Part shown: piece by piece, positions 58,038 through 64,000 of the stretch
How positions within the stretch are numbered: position 1 is the first letter of the stretch
Layout of the letters: each line of letters starts with the position of its first letter
Assembly: GCF_023898315.1 (NCBI RefSeq)
Contig: NC_064619.1
Span: 482,959,376-483,023,375 of the forward strand
From: Schistocerca nitens
Lineage: Eukaryota > Arthropoda > Insecta > Orthoptera > Acrididae
Direction of reading: 5' to 3'
Length of the DNA: 64,000 bases
Notes under the pieces: generated by a model
What the model was told of the DNA's origin: nothing
Seen by the model: only the letters and a program-made list of their open reading frames with translations
Databases searched by the model: none
Program-made: the position numbers and the translations under genes

Positions 58038-59221
58038 CACTGAAGCTCCAAAGAAACTGGTAAAGGCATGCGTATTCAAATACAGAGATTCGTAAACAGG
58101 CAGAATACGGCGCTGCGGTCGGCAACGCCTATGTAAAACTACAAGTGTCTGGCGCACTTGTTAGAACGGTTATGTTGCTACAATGGCAGGTTATCAAGAT
58201 TTACGTGAGTCTGAACGTGGTGTTATACGCGGCAGGTTAGCGATGGAACACAGCATCTCCGAGATAGTGATGAAGTGGGGATTTTCCAGTACGACCACTT
58301 CAAGAGTAAAACATCAAATTTCCGACATCGCTGCGGCCGGAAAAGGATCCTGCAAGAACGGGGCCAACGACGACTGAAGAGAATCATTCAGCGCGACAGA
58401 TGTGCAACCCTTCCGCAGATTACCGCAGATTTCAGTGCTGTACCATCAGCAATTGTCAGCGTGCGAACCATTCAACGAAACATCATCGATATGGGCTTTC
58501 GGAGCCGAGGGCCCACTCGTGTATTCTTAATGACTTCACGACACAAAGCTTCACTCCTCGCCTGGGCCCGTCAACACCGACATTGGGCTATTGACGACTG
58601 GGTACACGATGCTTGGTCGGACTAGTCTCGTTTCAAATTGTATCGAGCGGATGGACGTGTTCGGGTGTGGAGACAACCTCACGAATCCATGGAGCCTGCA
58701 TGTCAGCGGTGGGCTGGTGAAGCTGGTGGAGGCCCTGTAATGGTGTGGTGCGTGTGCAGTTGAAGTGATATGGGACCCCTGATACGCATAGAGACGACTC
58801 TGACCGGTACTTAAGCATCCTGTCTGATCACCTACATCCATTCATGTCCATTGAGCATTCCGACGGACTTGGGCAATTCCAACAGGACAATGTGAAACCC
58901 CACACGTCCTGAATCCTACAGAGTGCCTCCAGGAAAACTATCCTGAGTTTAAACCCTTCCGCTGGCCGCAAAACTCCACAGACATGAACATTATTGAGCA
59001 TATCTGGGGTGCCTTGCTATGTGCTGTTGAGAAGAGATTTTCACCATCTCGTACCCTTATGGATTTATGGACAGCCCTGCAGGAATCATGGTGTCAGTTC
59101 TCTCTAGCACTACTTCAGACATTAGTCGAGTCCATGCCACATCCTGTTGCGGCAATTCTGCGTGCTCGCGGGGCCCTACACGATATCAGACAGGTGCATC
59201 AGTTTCTTTGGCTCTTCAATG
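58038..59221 (+). mobile_element. Tc1-like element, family C relic
   Basis: Left end CACTGAAGCTCCAAAGAAAC and right end GTTTCTTTGGCTCTTCAATG are inverted; TA follows the right end (59222-59223). The 1.18-kb length is close to a complete element. Confidence 0.88.
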
Positions 59222-59240
59222 TAACTGGGGGTCGTTTGTA
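58183..59240 (+). pseudogene. Tc1-like transposase pseudogene, family C
   Basis: ATG 58183 opens with MAGYQDLRESERG and the helix-turn-helix (GRLAMEHSISEIVMKWG). The frame shifts near 58350, continuing with RDRCATLPQITADF and TIQRNIIDMGFRSRGPT to 58625, where a stop falls at the expected first catalytic region (DDWVHDAWSD). After more breaks the last frame (58984-59241) has NIIEHIWGAL, the third block, and a typical C-terminus. It is inactive. Confidence 0.87.
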
Positions 59241-59665
59241 ATTTGCTCGTGGAGCACAGGAAGTCCCATTTGGCAATACCTTGGCGAGGATTTAGAGTTC
59301 CATCATTTCATTGTAACCGGGGTTCCGGAATTATTTTTAGTTTTTTTTTCTGGACCATATGTCCAGACAAAAAAATGTAACTCATTTTATGTGAACGAGT
59401 GTTTATGAACGTAAGTGTGAGGTCGATGAATTCCCAGCCACTCATAGTGAACCCGTTCCTAAGTAATTTAATCGCAGATAAGATAAAAATGATTATTACC
59501 GGTTAGAGGCAATCTTTACATCTCCTCTGCTTGCGTACAGTGTAACATGTCTTCACGGCGCAGAATGTACACAGTAAACATTCAACTGCCATCTGATGAC
59601 GGCCTCTTCCTGTCGAGTCTAGGCACGATTACTTATAACTTGTTCGACAGCGTCACGGATATTGT
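59224..59665. other. No gene recognised
   Basis: Spacer between a Tc1 and a LINE fragment. Confidence 0.4.
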
Positions 59666-59988
59666 TCATCAGTCTGGGACCCTTATCATATAGGATCGGT
59701 AGAGGAGACAGAGAAGATCCAAAGAAGAGCGGGGTGTTTCATCACGGGATCGCTTCCTTGGTGGGAGAGCGTTACAAAGACGGTCATTAACTCTAGTGGC
59801 TGACGCTACAAGAGAGGCGTTGTGCCTCACAGAGAGGTTTACTGTTAAAATTTGAAGAGAGTACTTCAAAGATGAGTCGGGCAACATGTTACTTCCTCCC
59901 AGATACGTTCCGCGAAATGACTTCGATCAGAAAACCTGAGAAATTTAGAACTCATACTGAGCTTTCGTCAATCATAACTGAACTAGAC
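59666..59988 (+). mobile_element. Jockey-like LINE RT fragment
   Basis: Codons give HQSGTLII, RRSKEERGVSSRDRF, ADATREALCLTERF and LLPPRYVPRNDF, the C-terminal region of a jockey-type RT. It is truncated at both ends. Confidence 0.65.
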
Positions 59989-60007
59989 TCTTTGAAATTT
60001 TGTATGT

Positions 60008-60520
60008 TGCAAGGATAAAATAAAGAGAGTGGAAGGGTATTTGCAACTTGTACAGAAACCAGACTGTAGTTGGAAGACTCGGAGGCCATGAAACGGAAGC
60101 AGTAGTTGAGAAATGGGTAAGGCAGGATTATATAGCCTATCCCAAGTTTTATTCAGTCGGTGCACCGATCAAGTAGTAAGGTAAACAAAAGAGAAACTTG
60201 GAAAAGAAAATAAAGTTGACGGAGAATAAACAAAAAACATCGAGGTTTGCGAATGAACTGTAATTCTGACAGAAAGGCAAAGGAAGAGTTAGTTCCAGGG
60301 AATGGCAAATTTCTTGAAAACGTCAAAGGAAGAACAGTTGAACGGAATGGAAGAAGTCTCGAAAAAGAGTTTGTAAGATCAACATAAAACAAATTAGAAA
60401 AGGGTGATGGAATGTAGTCGAATTAGATCAGGCAATGCTGAGGGAATGAATTTAGGAAATGAGACACTAAAAGTAATAGATGAGTTTAGCTATCTGTGCA
60501 GCAGAATAACTGATATTTTG
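60008..60520 (+). mobile_element. RTE LINE fragment, copy 4, highly decayed
   Basis: Blocks such as AAGGCAGGATTATATAGCCT, GAACGGAATGGAAGAAG and GAATGTAGTCGAATTAG align with 28600-28960 of copy 2, with many indels. It is the oldest-looking RTE piece here. Confidence 0.75.
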
Positions 60521-60578
60521 TTCCATAACGTTTCCCCTCTGCGTCAATAACATGGTGTTCAATTTTTACGTCGTTTTG

Positions 60579-60779
60579 CCGGCCGGATTGGCCGAGCGGT
60601 TCTAGGCGCTACAGTCTGGAACCGCACGACCGCTACGGTCGCAGGTTCGAATCCTGCCTCGGGCATGGATGTGTGTGCTGTTCTTAGGTTAGTTAGGTTT
60701 AAGTAGTTCTAAATTCTAGGGGACTGATGACCTCAGAAGTTACGTCCCATAGTGCTCAGACCTATTTGACCCATTTTTG
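60579..60779 (+). mobile_element. Common SINE, copy 15
   Basis: ACGTCGTTTTG is duplicated at 60568-60578 and 60780-60790. Confidence 0.94.
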
Positions 60780-60790
60780 ACGTCGTTTTG

Positions 60791-61395
60791 AGCAGTATTT
60801 CTCTTTATACCGCGTTCTGAAACCGTAGCTTTATGAATTCCCTGTATATCCACATCGATGCTTTCCAGAGAAACGAGCTGATCTTTTAAATAACCGTAAA
60901 TATTCGAGTCATTCTAATGTACGTTTGTATCTGTTATCATTAATTGTGCATGGATGACTTACATCGGCGGTTCTAGATCAAGGAAAGAGAGGGGGTAGAA
61001 GCGTGCAGATTCTCTATGAGCATCTTCTTAGCAATGAATAGTTCTAGTGACACTAAACGAGCCTAAAGATGTGTCTTTTTGAGAGCAATTCCTACTAGGA
61101 GCGTTCAACCTTAGCTTTACCGGGCACTTACTTACAGTTAATACCAAGCCGTCACATTTTAACCATATTTTTACTATAAAAAGTGAAGGAGTGGCTTGTG
61201 ATTGTCTTTTTTCAGAGGTGGCAGGTCATATTTTACCGTAAATTTGAAATGCATAACAACGTTAGTGTAGGGTGCATAAGTATTCAAATACTGATGGCGT
61301 TGTTGCTACATATAAATAGCAAGTTGAAAAGAAAAAACTATAGTGCAAGAGAAAGAAAAAAATAGACTGTATTAGATGGAATGAAAATAAATAAG
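60791..61395. other. No gene recognised
   Basis: AT-rich spacer. Confidence 0.4.
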
Positions 61396-61605
61396 GAAGA
61401 GACCAAAAGCATTATACATGGAGGGAAAGGCCAAAATCGAGATATACGGACAACTACAGCTGGCTGAAAAATTCAAGTACTTGCGAAACATTACAATGGA
61501 GAACTTAAAATGTATAACGGGAACAAGATCCAGAATAGCGATAGAGAAGGATGCGTCCAGTACCAACAGGAACTTGCAGCGCGAGACAGTGGATAAAAAT
61601 CAGTG
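61396..61605 (+). mobile_element. Possible LINE RT C-terminal fragment
   Basis: The frame AEKFKYLRNITMENL through RSRIAIEKDA resembles the FKYLG-I...RI-A-A motif after RT catalytic blocks. It is short and decayed; the clade is not assignable. Confidence 0.45.
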
Positions 61606-63160
61606 ATCGGCGACATTCTTTATATGGGGCATAGCTTTATACAGGGAAATCATGTGGAACTTACAAGAAATCGAGGAAAGAAATATGGACGCCTGGTGAT
61701 AGCTGTGTGGAGGCGACCAGAGTGTGTGAGTTGGGAAGACAGAATGGGAAACGAGGAAGTGTTGCGGTGAAAAGCGACAGAATAAGAAAGAGAAGGAAAG
61801 TTGGCTAGGCCCCATCTTGAGAAGACAGCCCTTATTACTCGAAGGAGTGACAATGGGAGAGAGATGAAGAAGTAGTTATCAGCTACAGGAAATTAGCAGA
61901 AAAGAAAGCGATAACTACGAGGAGCTAAAGAGGAAAGCATAAGTCAGGGAGAGGGGGCGAATTACCATGCGTGGACCTGTTGCAACTCAGAGAAACTAGT
62001 GATTGTAAGTGGAAGAAATGCTATTGAGCGAATGACATATAAATTGTGAAATTTTTTTTAAAAAAAATAGTGCCCATGTTCTCGGCTGGTTTCCAGCACA
62101 TTCCATTTTCCTTGCTGATCATCTCGTGACTTCACAAGGCGCCTTCATTACTCACGCGATGAAGTGTTGCAGTGGTATTTCGTTTCAGAATTTATCGGAA
62201 GTCAAACCACTGAGACGAAGCAGATAGTCCAATAAAATTAGTGATAGAGACGCAATCGGGTGACAAAATTTGTAGTTACTTGATTCGCAGAAGGTGCGCT
62301 GCAGGATGTGGGCAGCGATCGGTGTTGGGCGCGATGTTAAGCTTTAATTGAAGATCGTTATCTGGTCGGCCGCATTTACATACCTGTTGCAACTCTCTCC
62401 TCGGCGGATTGACTTTAAGGCGCGACACTGTTCAGTGTGATACGTCTCAAGTAACAGCACATCATTCTCTCCTTTGTATGAACATGTGGAGCACAGACGT
62501 TAATAGGGTTCACCTTAATCACCTCTGTTGTATGGGCAGCCTTGATGCACACAGAAAAGGCCAATGTCTCATCTTCTGGTTACTGGTTGAGTGAAACCCT
62601 CACCGGTGCAACACGAGTGTCAGAATACCGCCATCTCTATACGCGCATCAGGAAGAAAGCGAGTGAAGAGGCTATATGTCAGAGATGTGAATGAAGATTA
62701 GACTTAAACTGTCTCGTCTTCATCGAGCCAATTAGAGACGGAGTGTAACGGTTTCCTGATAAATTTAGCAGGCAGGATGCCGACCTGAGACACTGTGTTG
62801 TTGAGTTTCGTTAAAATCTTAAAAGTATGCTTCAAATGCTAAGACAAGATTTTATTTCTAAATTTCTGCTGATTTGGTTAAACAAAATTCCAGTCTCCTT
62901 TTATTCGCTCAGAATGGGTCAGTCGATTAACCTCTTCTGCTGAAGTCTTCATCGAGGACAGTAGTACAGGAGCCAGACATGAAGTACTTGAGTAATGATA
63001 ATTAAAAGCAACAGCTGAATTGTAGTCCAACGTATTTTATTCGAAACATACAGCATGTTTTGCATAAACGACGATGAATTACAATACAGCTGTTGGTTTT
63101 AAATACCATTATTCAAAATTTTGTGTATGGCTGCACGTTCAAAGACCGTGAATAATTACA
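61606..63160. other. No gene recognised; third-family SINE scrap at 62692-62750
   Basis: GAAGATTAGACTTAAACTGTC and AATTAGAGACGGAG at 62692-62750 resemble the end of the SINE at 34195-34443. The rest is unassigned. Confidence 0.4.
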
Positions 63161-63164
63161 ATTG

Positions 63165-63706
63165 AAAGAAAACAGCCCTCGGTCACTATTTGTAACGAAC
63201 TAACCGGGTTTCAATACTGCTAGGAGTGTCTTCCTCAGAATTTAAATCAAAGAATGGTCTATAACATGGTCACAGAATTATGACTAAAAACGTATGATAC
63301 AAAGTACGGAATCATCGTCATTTATGAAATAATAAATATGTCAAAAGGGCATTAGTCACAAAGATATTTAAGATAAAGAAAACTGTGATGGCGAGCCAGT
63401 AAGGGCTGCTCGTTACTTGAGTGGTGCAGGTTGCAAAACGTTTTGCAACCTGACCAGTCAAGCCATCACAGTTTTATTTATCTTAAATATCTTTGCGACT
63501 AAGGCCCTTTTGACATATTTATTATTTTATAAATGACATATAAGTATTGCCAGTCTTTCGCGATCATACGTTTTTAGTCATAATTCTGTGACCATGTTAT
63601 AGACCTTTCTTTGATTTAAATTCTGAGGAAGACACACCTAGCAGTGTTGAAACCCGGTTAATTCCTTAAAAATCGTGACCTAGGACTGTTTTCTTTCAAT
63701 TGTAAC
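63165..63706. repeat. Large imperfect palindrome, ~240-bp arms
   Basis: The left arm (AATTGAAAGAAAACAG, ATAACATGGTCACAGAATTATG, AAGATATTTAAGATAAA) is mirrored by the right arm. The centre has GGTTGCAAAACGTTTTGCAACC (63429-63450), itself a perfect small palindrome. An extra insertion or deletion lies near 63310/63540. Both arms carry CTGAGGA...GAAACCCGGTT. Confidence 0.92.
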
Positions 63707-63905
63707 CATTATGCAAGTCCTCCTCTAAAAGTGGGTGTGGCACAATTTTGGAACCCAGCTCGAGCATTTCTGCCAGTTCAATGGCAGATGTGTGAAATTA
63801 TGCAACAGTGCCAATAAAATTTTCACTCTGTATCGGAGTGTGCGCTGTTGTGAAATAGGAAATGACGCGTTGGTCGAAGTAAAGCTAAAATAAAAATGTA
63901 AAAGT

Positions 63906-64000
63906 CTTGTTACTATGACCTCCCATCGGGTAGAGCGTACGCCGGGTGCAAGTCATTCGAGTTGACGCCACTTCGGCGACTTGCGCGTCGATGGGGATGA
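63906..64000 (-). mobile_element. Second-family SINE 3' part, cut by the window end
   Basis: CTCCCATCGGGTAGAGCG and CGCCACTTCGGCGACTTGCG match, inverted, 54131-54231. The tRNA head would lie beyond the window. Confidence 0.65.

Noticed and set aside
1..64000. CRISPR array, operon, phage or bacterial content
   Set aside because: No regularly spaced identical repeats, ribosome-binding-site-led gene clusters or bacterial protein families were seen; repeated units are SINEs with target duplications.

Overview
This window looks like a gene-poor, repeat-saturated stretch of a large insect genome, most likely an orthopteran (grasshopper/locust, Schistocerca-like). That attribution is inference from the repeat families, because no host gene anchors it. 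The evidence for a eukaryotic genome is direct: many tRNA-derived SINEs with perfect or near-perfect target-site duplications, non-LTR retrotransposons with poly(A) or (CAA)n tails, Tc1/mariner elements flanked by TA, a solo LTR with a 5-bp duplication, and abundant microsatellites. I found no operon, CRISPR array or bacterial gene. I could not recognise any intact host protein-coding exon.

Layout. 1-4.9 kb: three Tc1-like copies from two families, two carrying SINEs, plus a CpG-rich block. 4.9-10 kb: mostly unrecognised DNA with one SINE whose tRNA head differs from the common type. 10-12.9 kb: a decayed Tc1-like element split by a LINE tail, then Tc1 and mariner fragments. 14-19.3 kb: a nearly intact L1/Tx1-like LINE (ORF1 with a CCHC knuckle; ORF2 with APE endonuclease, reverse transcriptase and a C-terminal zinc motif, broken by one frameshift). 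19.3-22.5 kb: an RTE-type LINE with a tRNA-like leader. 22.5-26 kb: foldback elements and SINEs. 26-30 kb: a layered nest (RTE 5' fragment, then a Tc1, then a SINE and a second RTE). 30-32.7 kb: nothing recognised. 32.7-34.5 kb: several SINE families, including a 0.9-kb inverted SINE dimer flanked by a 12-bp duplication. 34.9-36.7 kb: a jockey-like LINE relic with two SINEs and a perfect 112-bp-arm palindrome. 36.9-37.5 kb: CpG-rich block. 37.7-39.6 kb: a third RTE copy carrying three complete SINEs and one SINE remnant. 39.8-40.9 kb: a Tc1. 41.9-45.5 kb: a LINE tail, a palindrome, microsatellites and a solo LTR. 45.6-50.6 kb: CpG-rich blocks, a hAT-like relic and a DNA transposon with ~95-bp inverted ends. 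51-64 kb: Tc1 relics, SINEs, LINE fragments and another large palindrome.

The LINEs would encode the endonuclease/reverse transcriptase machinery that SINEs depend on, while the DNA transposons are all decayed. The most interesting pattern is a set of about ten short motifs that match the hammerhead ribozyme core: CUGANGA, a stem-loop, then GAAAC followed by a very short palindromic stem III. They occur in both arms of three unrelated-looking palindromes and at several single sites.
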